A stretch of 20,585 bases of DNA from Ectocarpus siliculosus (lineage: Eukaryota; Sar; Phaeophyceae; Ectocarpales; Ectocarpaceae), in contig FN649731.1 of the NCBI GenBank assembly GCA_000310025.1, positions 3,898,502-3,919,086 on the forward strand, written 5' to 3'. Both the position numbers and the translations under genes were made by a program. Positions within the stretch are counted from its first letter, which is position 1. Each line of letters starts with the position of its first letter. The notes under the pieces are model-generated. The model was not told the DNA's origin. It did no database searches and worked only from the letters and a program-made list of their open reading frames with translations. Below, one piece after another: positions 1-9,200 of the stretch.

Positions 1-454
1 ACTTAATTTGTGGGTGTGACGTGTGTTGGACGCGTCACAACGCACCCCCACCCTTGCCTACGGCGTGCTTTCGGTCAGACGTCCTACATTTGCGGACGGC
101 GAAGCGGTACGTGCGAGATGCTAAAATGAAAGCAAACCTTCCGGATGGGGAATATTTGTATGGGGCACCCCCCCCCCCCCCCCCCCAGCTCGCCAAGCGT
201 GAACCGTTTCGGGAGTCGCCCGTCTGGCTACCTCGCCAATACTCCCGCTAACAGCAGGCACCGTTGCCGAACAGTGGCGTGTAGCATAGCCCGCGGTTTC
301 TGCACCTGTAGTTTTTTTTAACTTGATGTTTTTTTTTTTCATTTTTTTCAAAAATATTTGCATGTATGTTTATTTTGTGAATTTCTTTGTAAATAAAGTA
401 TTTCGTCTGCCTCCCTACAAAAAAATTGGACGGACGGACGTGAAAAATTTGAAG

Positions 455-756
455 AAGAAATTAAATAAGGGTGGTGATGCTGTGATGGCGCACACACTTA
501 CTTGCGAAGAACATCTTTTTGTGCGACCCTCAAGATTTCTTACTTTCCCTGACGGCCTGACGAGCGAAGCGACGAGAGGAAAGGACATATTTTTTGCAGG
601 ACGGCGGCGTGGAAGAATGAACAAATGCCTTAATTTTTCCTACAGAATAAAAAAAAAAACACGGACATAATTTTTCATCACCATCCACAGATAAGAGACC
701 AGGATATACAACATGTCTTTGCTGCGTCTTTCTCACGCACGCGTGTGTCCAGGGGC
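455..756 (+). repeat. Direct repeat, copy 1 (pairs with 1866-2106)
   Basis: Blocks shared in the same order with 1866-2106: a GGTGATG/TGTGATGG stretch followed by CACACACTT, then TTTTTGTGCGACCCTCAAGA, then TTTTTTGCAGGACGG (TTTTTTGCTGGACGG in copy 2), then an AGAGACCAGGAT stretch, TGTCTTTGCTGCGT and a CACGCGTGTGTCCAGGGG end. Copy 1 is longer because of insertions. No coding potential is evident. Confidence 0.75.
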
Positions 757-769
757 GTAAAATAACCCT

Positions 770-1250
770 CTTGCAAAAGGACCCGCCGCACCAAATTATA
801 TGCTGTGGGCGGAGGGGGCTTCTGTGAGGGATATTTAAACAAAAAAATAACTTTTTGCCCTGGCATCGGATTTTCATGAAACAAATTGCGTTGGATAGCT
901 GATGAGCTGAAGTTTTTTTCGCCTATTTTTATTTTATTTTTTTGCAAAACGGGGGCACGAAAATCTTGTTTTTTTTTATAGTTTTTGTTGAATAGCCCAG
1001 GCTGTTCGAGAAAAAAAAAAAAACAGGTAAAGGGTTGATTTTCGTGAAAAAAACACAGAAAATCTTTGTGCCCTGTTTTCCAAAAAAATTGAAAAAAACC
1101 TCGAAAATAATTCAGCTCATCAGCTATCCAACGCAATTTGTTTCATGAAAATCTGATGCCGGGGCAAAAAGTTATGATTTTTTTATAATATCCACTCACC
1201 ACCGAACCTCCGCCCAGAGGAATTTTTTTGGTGTGGGGTCCTGTTGCAGG
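770..1250. mobile_element. Foldback-like inverted-repeat element, arms about 230 bp
   Basis: The two halves are reverse complements of each other. The core arms 862-911 and 1111-1160 pair over 50 bp with one mismatch, around ACAAATTGCGTTGGATAGCT. The similarity continues outward to TTGCAAAAGGACCC (from 771) and its imperfect complement ending at 1250, and inward to T-rich tracts around a centre near 1012. There is no transposase frame. Non-autonomous MITE or foldback elements look like this; I could not identify a clear target-site duplication. Confidence 0.7.
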
Positions 1251-1255
1251 TCGAG

Positions 1256-1812
1256 TCTGTGGATCCAAGACCTCTTTTCCTTGCACCCTTTTTTTTCGTT
1301 GTGGTTGCCGCACGTGTAGTTTTAGGTGGTTCTGCCTGAAGGACACAAGTATGTCAGGAGGCTATGCATGTTTATTTAGTATTTAATTTTTTCAGTTTTT
1401 CTTTCGTTATTTTTCTGTGAATTATCTGTTTGCAAAACTTTTGAACAGTCATTCATGAGGCTGTGGGTCCAAGACCTCTCTCTTTCCCTTGCAGCATACT
1501 CCTTTTTTTTCGCTGTGTTGTTGCAAGTGTAGTTTTGAAGCACAAGTACGCATGTCCGGAGGTTATCTAAGTTGTTTGTTGAGTTGTTTTTTCTTGTTTT
1601 GGACGTGAATATCATATTGGGACCGATTTTGTTTTGTCCTACTCATATATGTGTTTCCCCTGTGTGCTTTCTTTGCACAGGAAAGAGGCTGGTTGTGGGT
1701 CCAAGACCTCTTTTTGATTTTCGCTGTACAAAGTTGCACGTGTAGTTTTTGGTGGGTCGCTGACAAATTCTGCCTGAAGCACAAGTACGTACTTCTATGT
1801 CCGGAGCTGTCG
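1256..1812 (+). repeat. Three diverged tandem copies of a 200-235 bp unit
   Basis: Copies start near 1256, 1460 and 1693. Each runs through CTGTGGGTCCAAGACCTCT (GGATCC in copy 1), a T-rich stretch with TTTTCGTTGTG or TTTTCGCTGTG, then a GTGTAGTTTT block, and a GAAG(G)ACACAAGTA block followed by ATGTCCGGAG or ATGTCAGGAG. Copies 1 and 3 also share TTCTGCCTGAAG. The spacing is irregular because the T-rich parts vary. Confidence 0.7.
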
Positions 1813-1865
1813 ATTTTTTTTTTTCAATAAATTATATTTTTATTTTTTTGGATTTTTTTTTGCGT

Positions 1866-2106
1866 GAATTTTTATAAGAAGGGTGATGGTGTGATGGTGC
1901 ACACACACTTGCGAATCTCTTTTTGTGCGACCCTCAAGAATTCTGACAGTGGAACAATAATTTCTTTGAAATGTTTTTTGCTGGACGGGGGCGGGCAAGC
2001 AAGAACAAATCGCGTTTTTTTTTGCAGAATCAGAAACACGGAAATCATGTAAGAGACCAGGATGTATATGTCTTTGCTGCGTTTTTCTCACGCGTGTGTC
2101 CAGGGG
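1866..2106 (+). repeat. Direct repeat, copy 2 (pairs with 455-756)
   Basis: Second copy of the block beginning at 455, in the same orientation and about 1.4 kb downstream. The shared right end reads TCACGCGTGTGTCCAGGGG in this copy. The two copies bracket the inverted repeat at 770-1250 and the three-copy repeat at 1256-1812, so the whole may be one composite non-autonomous element (inference). Confidence 0.75.
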
Positions 2107-2386
2107 GGCATATTCACCAAACAACCATCTGCTTTATAGGTGTGATTGGCGGACAGACGAAAGTGGGACCTCCACTTTTTTTTTCTATATTTCTTTGTTG
2201 TATTGTAAAGCTAACAACCAAGCATTCGTCTTTTTTTTTACATACATACAGTACATTCCCGTTCCAAAATCTTCATGAGTCAGCCTCAAGTCTTTTTTTT
2301 GTCTTGCCCTTCCCAGATAGTCAGAAAACAAAAGCACATCTAATAAATATTTTTTCGCGCATAATGTACCTTCCCCGTAACAATAG

Positions 2387-3951
2387 GCATCGCTGGACCG
2401 AAGCGTGAGGTTATGGGACGCTCGGAACGTTGGCGCCGGCACGGGGTCGAGCGGCATCGGCGGCATGCAGCACGTGGCCGAGCTACCGCACTTCCGCAGC
2501 GTCAACAGCGCGCACTTCAGCCCCACGGGGGAGTGGATGGCCACGGTGTGTCAGGACGACAAGATCAGGCTGTACCAAGACCTCGGCAGCGCAAGCGGAA
2601 AGCAGGTAGGTGTGCTGTTGGCCGCCCGTCCCTATATTGGGATGCAATCCAACAAGACAACAATGCAGGTTTGGTTTTCGATTTTATTGCTCCTCAAGAA
2701 TGTACCTTATTAATTGGAGGAAGAGCATTCTGCTTAAAAGAAAGCACCGGTAATGCCTCGGTGAAGCACTATGCTCAATCCTTCTTTGAAGCAGGCACCA
2801 CCGGCTTTGTCATTCTTTGCAAGGCCAGGTGCCCACGCTATCTCTATGACTTGTCGAACCGCTTGATTGACCCATGGCGTCCTCTTTCGAGGGTTTTCTG
2901 ACGGTTTTCTGCCGCCCGCAAATGAAAGCTTGTTCACTTTAGGAGTTTCTCCGATGGGCGTTTACTTGGACAAGTTTGCTTGGCAACGCACGTCGCTTCG
3001 GTCGGAATGATTCCTTGTCGAGGCAAACTTCAAACGATTCCTCTTTTACTCTATTCTGTTTTGTTTTCTCCGCGACAGGTGTCGGCCTCCCAAGTTCTAC
3101 CGCACAACAACCAAACCGGCCGCTGGCTCACCAAATTCCAGGCATCGTGGGACCCCAAATCGAAGGGACTGTTCGCCATCGGCAGCATGCAGAAGTACCC
3201 TCACGGGGTAGGGCGGGGCGATCAGCAGTCTTGGCGTTTTCTGACGTTGTTCTTTTGATTCCATTGTTTGGTGGGTCGTGTGTGTTCGTCCCCATCTATT
3301 CTGGCGCCGATTTACAGGCCTTTCGGCGTGTATTCGTGACTGGCGTGTCAGCCGGGGTCACACAAGGGGAATCGCACAGGAGCTTTTTTCATTTTTTTGT
3401 TTGTTTTGTTGCCCCACGTTTCCCCCTGCGGTGCTTGCCTCGGTGGTTCACTTTTATTTTTCCGCTGCTGTATGGTGGCAAGGTCGCATACGTAGGTATG
3501 TCATCGTTGGCGTGAAGTTCCGCAACCAGCGGTTGATTGAGAAGGGATGATGGGGCGGAGTTACAGCGTCTGATTTTTATCTTGCTTTGTTTTTATGCGT
3601 ACGTGAGTATGTAACCCCCCAATCCTTGTGGCCGCGGAAGTCGCCCGTGTCACTTTGGACCCGTGTACGACAGATATTGAGATACCGGTGCGACGTTTAA
3701 TTAATGTGAGGACAATTAATGTGAGGACAGCAAACACCACAACAACCATCCCTTTTGGCCTATTCCGTCGTTTCTCGTCTCAATCACAGATCCATCTGTA
3801 CAGCGTCAACGGAGGCGCCAAAAAGCCTTCCGCCGTGGAGGTCACGGGGGGAGACGTCATGGGTTCCATCCAGAGCGTCGTTGCTTTCCACCCATCCAGG
3901 GACGTCTTGGCCGGAGTGAACTCTAGCGGGCGGGCACACATTTTCATGTGA
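2387..3951 (+). CDS. WDR76: WDR76/Cmr1-like WD40 protein, last three exons (5' partial)
   Basis: Three exons join in phase 0: 2387-2605, 3079-3207 and 3790-3951 (TGA at 3949-3951). Acceptors are caatag, cgacag and cacag; donors are CAG|gtaggt and GGG|gtaggg. The visible 168 residues start in a WD40 blade (ASLDRSVRLWDARNV), continue through a second blade (FRSVNSAHFSPTGEWMATV, then DDKIRLY), then carry the HNNQTGRWLTKFQASWDP segment that is typical of WDR76, and end with HPSRDVLAGVNSSGRAHIFM. That ending matches the C terminus of WDR76 closely and is unlike DDB2, the nearest relative, from memory. WDR76/Cmr1 proteins are nuclear WD40 propellers that bind DNA or chromatin and associate with DNA-damage responses and CUL4-DDB1 ligases (family knowledge). 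Earlier blades are missing: no matching exon is visible in 1-2386, so the gene starts off the left edge. It converges on the bromodomain gene ending at 6229. Confidence 0.9.
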
Positions 3952-4475
3952 TGGGTGGTAGAGTACCGTAAAATCTGCAAGAACCCCGCCCCCCCTGGTC
4001 AATGGTCTAACCGCTAAGGCATGCAAAACATATGAGTACGCCCCCGCCCCCACCCCGCCCCCGGCGATGACAACTTGGCGTCTAAGAAAATGATCACCAG
4101 GTGGTTGTGTGGGTGGTGTGGTATCATATGTCGAAGCAGTTACCATACTTTTGCTTGGTGTGAAGAGTGGTTTTGTGTTTTGGGCTCACGTTATCCCGTA
4201 AAACTTCGACCACCGGTTGTGGTGCTGTGCGAGTGGGTGTGTTGCCTTGTGCCGTATACGGTGCAACTCCTTGACGACAGTGGCCGCGAGTACTCACTCG
4301 AGTTTGTAGGAAGTTTGGTTTCATTTACATAGCACAGCAGGCTGAAATCCTCACGCACGTATGTGTGTCTGAGCCGTTGCGTCCTCTCTTTGGCAAGTGG
4401 CCCATTGGATTACACACCGCGGTTATTACGTTCTCTCGTTGACTGCTTCGGAAAGGCATCTCTATGTGGTTGTAC

Positions 4476-4627
4476 GTCCAGCAGCACCTCCCTCCGAGTG
4501 TTGGTTTGTTTTTTTGTCAGCTGTTGGTTTGCCGACTCGTGTGGGTGTAGGTCCAGCCAGGAGCACCTCCCTCCGAGTGTTGGTTTGTTTTTTTCATCAG
4601 CCTGTTGGCTTGCCGATGATGCGTGTA
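4476..4627 (+). repeat. Two-copy 75-bp tandem duplication
   Basis: Copy 1 spans 4476-4550 and copy 2 spans 4551-4627. Both carry GTCCAGC, GCACCTCCCTCCGAGTGTTG, a GTTTGTTTTTTT run, then CAGC(C)TGTTGG and TTGCCGA. The high identity suggests a fairly recent duplication. Confidence 0.85.
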
Positions 4628-4938
4628 CCCTAGTTATTGATTTGACGCCGAACCTGATCCCGAATCCAGCGAAGGATCGGGTGCTGTTTACTCCGGAGAT
4701 TTCGACGGTTTTTTCGCAGCGTGGATCATCAGGTCCGGCTTCGGTGGCACCGACAACAATGTGTTGGGTATCTTAGATCGGATATGGCCAACGTGTGTGG
4801 TATCTACGTCAGCCGGGGACGACACATGCAGTTGGCCAATGCTGAAGCGATTTTGACGGAGCTGGTCTCGACAACGGGACGCTCGTTTCGAAAGAGATGG
4901 CGTGGGACGGACGTGTAGACAGGGGGGCAATGGCGGTG

Positions 4939-4982
4939 TGGTTGAGCGGCTTTAGTTGTATTCCCAAGGTCGCGAATCGGGG
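4939..4982 (+). other. tRNA-like patch (pol III A-box/B-box resemblance)
   Basis: TGGTTGAGCGG at 4939-4949 resembles a tRNA A box and GGTCGCGAATCGGGG at 4969-4983 loosely resembles a B box. The spacing is too short for an intact tRNA and I could not fold a cloverleaf, so this is at best a tRNA relic or SINE head. A second A-box-like string, TGGTCTAACCGCTAAGGC, lies at 4003-4020 with no B box after it. Confidence 0.25.
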
Positions 4983-6228
4983 CGTCTTCTGCTCACAGTT
5001 CGGTCGGCTTTTGTGTTAACAGGCTATCTCAGGACGGAAATGTGGGCACAGCGTAAAGAAGCAACTAGACTGGCGTGAGGTGGTAAGCGACCGGCGGATC
5101 GACTTTCACGCAGTTTTCTTGTGGCGACCGAAACACGTCCAGTTTCCATCGTAGTTACGACCCCGTCTTGTGTCGCCCAAAGCCTCGAATTTGGAGGTGA
5201 AACGGCGATGTTGAGGTACGAAATACAAATATGGACAAGAGTCGCAGCAGTGGCACATGGTGTGATGAACTCGTGCTGCCGCGCAATCGCTCCGTCATAC
5301 CTATTTGAAAGAGCAATTTGTGTACCAAGCTTGAGAGATCGTAATTTTAACCAGACAGACGATATACTATGATGTGCCACGAGGTTGTTAGTCTGCTTGC
5401 TACCCCTGAACGGTAAATGGCGCGTGTCTTCGAGCTCTTCGACGGGACTGGATTCACCATCATCATGCACGCCGTAGCTCTTTTGACCGTACAACTCGCC
5501 TTCCTCTTCAAGAAGAAGCGTCTAACATGGTGGTGCTTGCGACGACGACGAGGTTCGTAAAGCAGGGGTAAAAGGTGCTCTAGCAGTGCCGTTATGGCAC
5601 GCGTCGAGTTGGGACATGCCGCCCGCCGCCCGCCGTCGCGAGATCGATTTTGGAATGGACTATCCTTGGAAAGGAGGTGTTTGTCTTGGCTTGTCGGGGC
5701 AGGGCCAAGAAGCTGGGACTGGTACATAGGTAGTAGAACCCTATGACCCCCCATGCAAAACAAAGTGAGCGATGATGGGAGAAAATATGGAACACTTCGT
5801 AGTTCGGTGGCTCCCGGCAGGCCAGCTGACGAGGGAAACCCTCACACAGTTTTCGTGTGCCGACAAAGACTACAGCAACTTTGGAGCGATAGAACAAAAA
5901 GCCCGCATGCTATCTCGAAGGGTGTTCACATCGGGCTCGAAATAGTGCGGACACAGTTGTTGGGTGCGCTTGCCTGTACTGTTGGAACAATTGTTTTCTA
6001 GTCCTCTACAAATCCAACGCACACATCTCCACCCGACGGCACACCAGAACATCTCATACACACCCTCGAGCAGTAGCCAACGGGTAATTTCCTTTCATCA
6101 CCGAAATCGGAACCACGCTCTACCAAGGAGGCGGGATGTGGAGCATCTCGTTATCCCCCACGCAGCATGCCCCCCGAAAAACCTCCTACTGACGACAAAA
6201 ACACATGGAGCGATTTGTTCCGCAGAAG

Positions 6229-9200
6229 TTAAGCGCGTTGCTTTTTTGGTCGCGTTTCCCCATCTGAGTTTTTCCGCTTTTTTGGGCCGCTGCTGCCGCC
6301 GCTGCTGCCGCCGCCACCGCCACCACCGCCCGACTTGGACTTGCTGGTGGAGGAAGACGTGCTAGAGGCTGACGCTGCTGTCGTTCCCGCGGAGTTGTTG
6401 GAAGTAGCAGAAGCGTTTCCTTGCAGGGATTGTCGTAGTAATCGTTCCACGAACCGAAACGTCAGGGGGTCCAACATATCCACGTTCAGCTCCACCTTCA
6501 CGTTGTTGTTGTTGTTGTTGTTGTTGTTGTTCCACGAGTGTTGAGCGACAGAGTGGAGAGAGAGGGAGCCAGAGAGGGACAGAAAAGCGGTTGATATGAT
6601 CGGTCTTAGGCGAGAGGGTTTGAGCGAAGCAAGACGCGAGTACGGCACCGCGGCAACAGCAGAAACAAAGCTACCAATATTGTGTAGTGGATGGTGGGGC
6701 GTTCTTCATGGTATTTCCGCCGTGGTGGTCGGCATTATCGTCTTGGCTACAAAGGCAAGCACTAGACCGGAACGATATTTAACGTCAAGGCATCAACAAC
6801 AAATACTGCTCTCTGCTGTTGCGATGAACCACCCATAAACTTGGGTACTTCCCAAGTCGGGGACGAAAGAGGCAGGTTCTTCCTAACGTGTACTGCACGA
6901 CTTCTCTCACCTCGTCATCTGCCGGCGACTTGAGCGCTTGCGGACACCGCGCGTCGACCTGCTCCATCACCTGCCCTACCTGTGCGATGCCATACCACGC
7001 GATAACATGCGTGTATTCATTCATGTCGTGCTGATACATTGCTGGGGATGTCATCGGCGCCACGTCGTCGTGAACTACACAGGCAATAGATAGTATCAAC
7101 AAGACCACCTAGTAGCACTTACAGGTAGAGACTTAATGGTACAAAAAAAACTACTGGTCGGCCTTTTCCTGATTGCAGGCGACGTGTTCTGAACATCTAC
7201 ATCCCGAGTCCCTTGCCCCTGACGTGCGAAACATCCACCAAATCTCCGGCGAAATGCTTCCCCTGGCACCTGACTTACGCACTCTGCACGCGGCAAAACC
7301 GCCCGTACTCTCCTACGCAACCTGGAAAGCGCTATTCAGTTCGTGTGCACACTTTGAAGGAAGAGAGTGCTGCTGTACTCTTTCTCGCGTTGAAAATCGG
7401 AATCAAGCACCGCAGGAGGGGGCCTCAGGGGGCGGAACCCTTCGTCTTTGTGACCACGGATTGGAGCTCCTACCGGGCAGAAATAAATGCTGTGAACGCC
7501 GATTCAAAGTGAAGAAAAAAAAACAAAAAAAAACTGGATCTCCCGTCCCTGGGTCTCCTCCGTCCTTTCGTGTCGTCACTCACGTCGACCTTGGTTGTCC
7601 GGTAGAGGTCGTACGTGAAGCGGACCTTCTCATCCAAGGTCGGTGCTTTCGTGTTGACCGGCTCCGACTTGGCGCTGGGTTTTCTGTCTCGCTCCTTCTC
7701 CGCGGTCTGATTGGTTTCGGCGGTGTGCGGTAGTTCAAGCGGGGTTCGGTTGATCAATATGCTTATGTAGGACCAAGCAAACTACTCTTTTTGCTCGAGC
7801 AAGCTATGTAACTGGCAGTTTGTTGGGAGTGCACTGTTGGAATGTAAACCCTGGATTGGGCGTATTCCTGGCAATGGCCGCTGCTGTGTAAGAACAGTGT
7901 GCAGAGGCTCACAACACTGCAAAGTGCGCTTGTGTCTAGACCAGATAAGATGGTTGATTTGGCGCTTAGTTGGCCGAAAGGAAAGGAAGACAACGGGAGT
8001 GAGGGAGATGGGGCGAGCGCCACGGGGGAGCGCCATCCATCCCCATCACGAAGTAAGAACCCCAACGGAAGTAAAACACAGTCGACAAGAGAACACAACG
8101 CAAAGAGGATAATCCCATAGGAAAACTGTCAAATGTACCATAATGCAGCTATTCCAGCAATGCTCCTTGGGTCCATCATCTACTTACAGCTGACATTGAG
8201 AATTCCAACACGCTCAACAAATCAACACTTTTTCGAGGCAGTCCGCCAAAATATAGAGAAGAACACCGTACGCGTGAAAGCACGGAGGAATCATCCATGA
8301 CTGACGTTGGGGGGGATATGACCGTTCGTTTCTACACCTGCGGTAGACGTGCTCGCACAGCCGCTATGCGCACAACAAACGCCCTGCAGCGGCGTCTCTG
8401 AATGGAAGGAGGGGGAAATCGTTAGCGCCAGATGGATGAACGAACGCCGTTGAAACCAACGCACAACCACCGCATTTTTAAGTATTTTTTTGCGTTCTCG
8501 GAAGTTCGGCCGAGAGACCGTGCATTCATGGCGACGGTTTCCCTGCCTGCCATCCTTGCTCTTCCACCCAACAAAATCTTGCTATAAATTTGTATCGAAC
8601 GGTTAAGTGTATATCTGTGGTGGTTGGCATATTTAGTACACGGACAGGAACCTCGCAGTGAAATCTACCGTATCCGTGGAGGAACCTCACAGCGTACCAT
8701 ACCTTAACCCTGGAAAATCTCTCCTCGAACTTTTTCGCGAGGCCCGCCGCGAGGAGGCCGAACTCAGATCCTGGCGAGTTGTAGAGGATGCAGTTAGACC
8801 AGATCAAGCGAACGTCTCGTGCGACGTCTTCCGCGCGCTCGTACCGGCCCTCTTCCAGCTTTGTCCTCACCTAACCCGTACCATATTGTAACCCGTACCA
8901 AGTTCGCGAGTACGTCCGTATACCGTTGACGAGGAGGGCGGAATGCAACCGGAACGTGTGGCGGTAAGTGAGCTCTGTCGTGCTCGTATTACGCAGAAAG
9001 TTGCCATCGCATCAACAAAACCGCAGGTCGGCAATCGCCATCTACAGCATGACGAGACAAGTCTTGGGAAGGGAAAGTTCAGGCTAAGGTTTGGCATCCG
9101 TCACCTCACCTCGATAATGCTGTTATGCTGTTCGACGCAACCATTGATCATGAATTTTCTGTACAGTAGCGGGCCCTGTGTAGTGCCGATATGTATCCAG

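Larger units (their letters stand above)
1..2386 (+). other. Probable long intron of the WDR76-like gene, filled with repeats
   Basis: No exon was recognised here in any frame. The sequence is rich in T and A runs and contains a C19 tract (168-186), a direct repeat pair, a large inverted repeat and a three-copy dispersed repeat, each listed separately. Because the first visible WDR76-like exon opens in the middle of a WD40 blade after a good acceptor (2381-2386), this stretch is most simply the 3' part of an intron at least 2.4 kb long. An exon too diverged to recognise remains possible. Confidence 0.6.
3952..6228. other. Convergent intergenic region between WDR76-like and bromodomain genes
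   Basis: The WDR76-like stop is at 3951 (+) and the bromodomain-NET stop at 6231-6229 (-). No gene was recognised between them. The region holds both 3' UTRs (not delimited), a 75-bp tandem duplication (4476-4627), two tRNA-like patches (4003-4020 and 4939-4982), and an open stretch near 4642-4850 (+) whose translation matches nothing I know. Overlapping ORFs of 60-156 codons on both strands show no domain. Confidence 0.6.

Noticed and set aside
21-251. Possible exon after the C19 tract at 168-186
   Set aside because: The translation contains a proline run from the homopolymer and no WD40 or other domain; no donor site continues it sensibly.
5024-5494. 156-codon minus-strand ORF in the intergenic region
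   Set aside because: It has no recognisable domain, it overlaps other open frames on both strands, and it lies between two convergent genes without splice or start support.
7096-7320. Extra exon of the bromodomain gene between 7584 and 6979
   Set aside because: Joining 7584 directly to 6979 gives a gap-free NET alignment, so an exon here would disrupt the domain.
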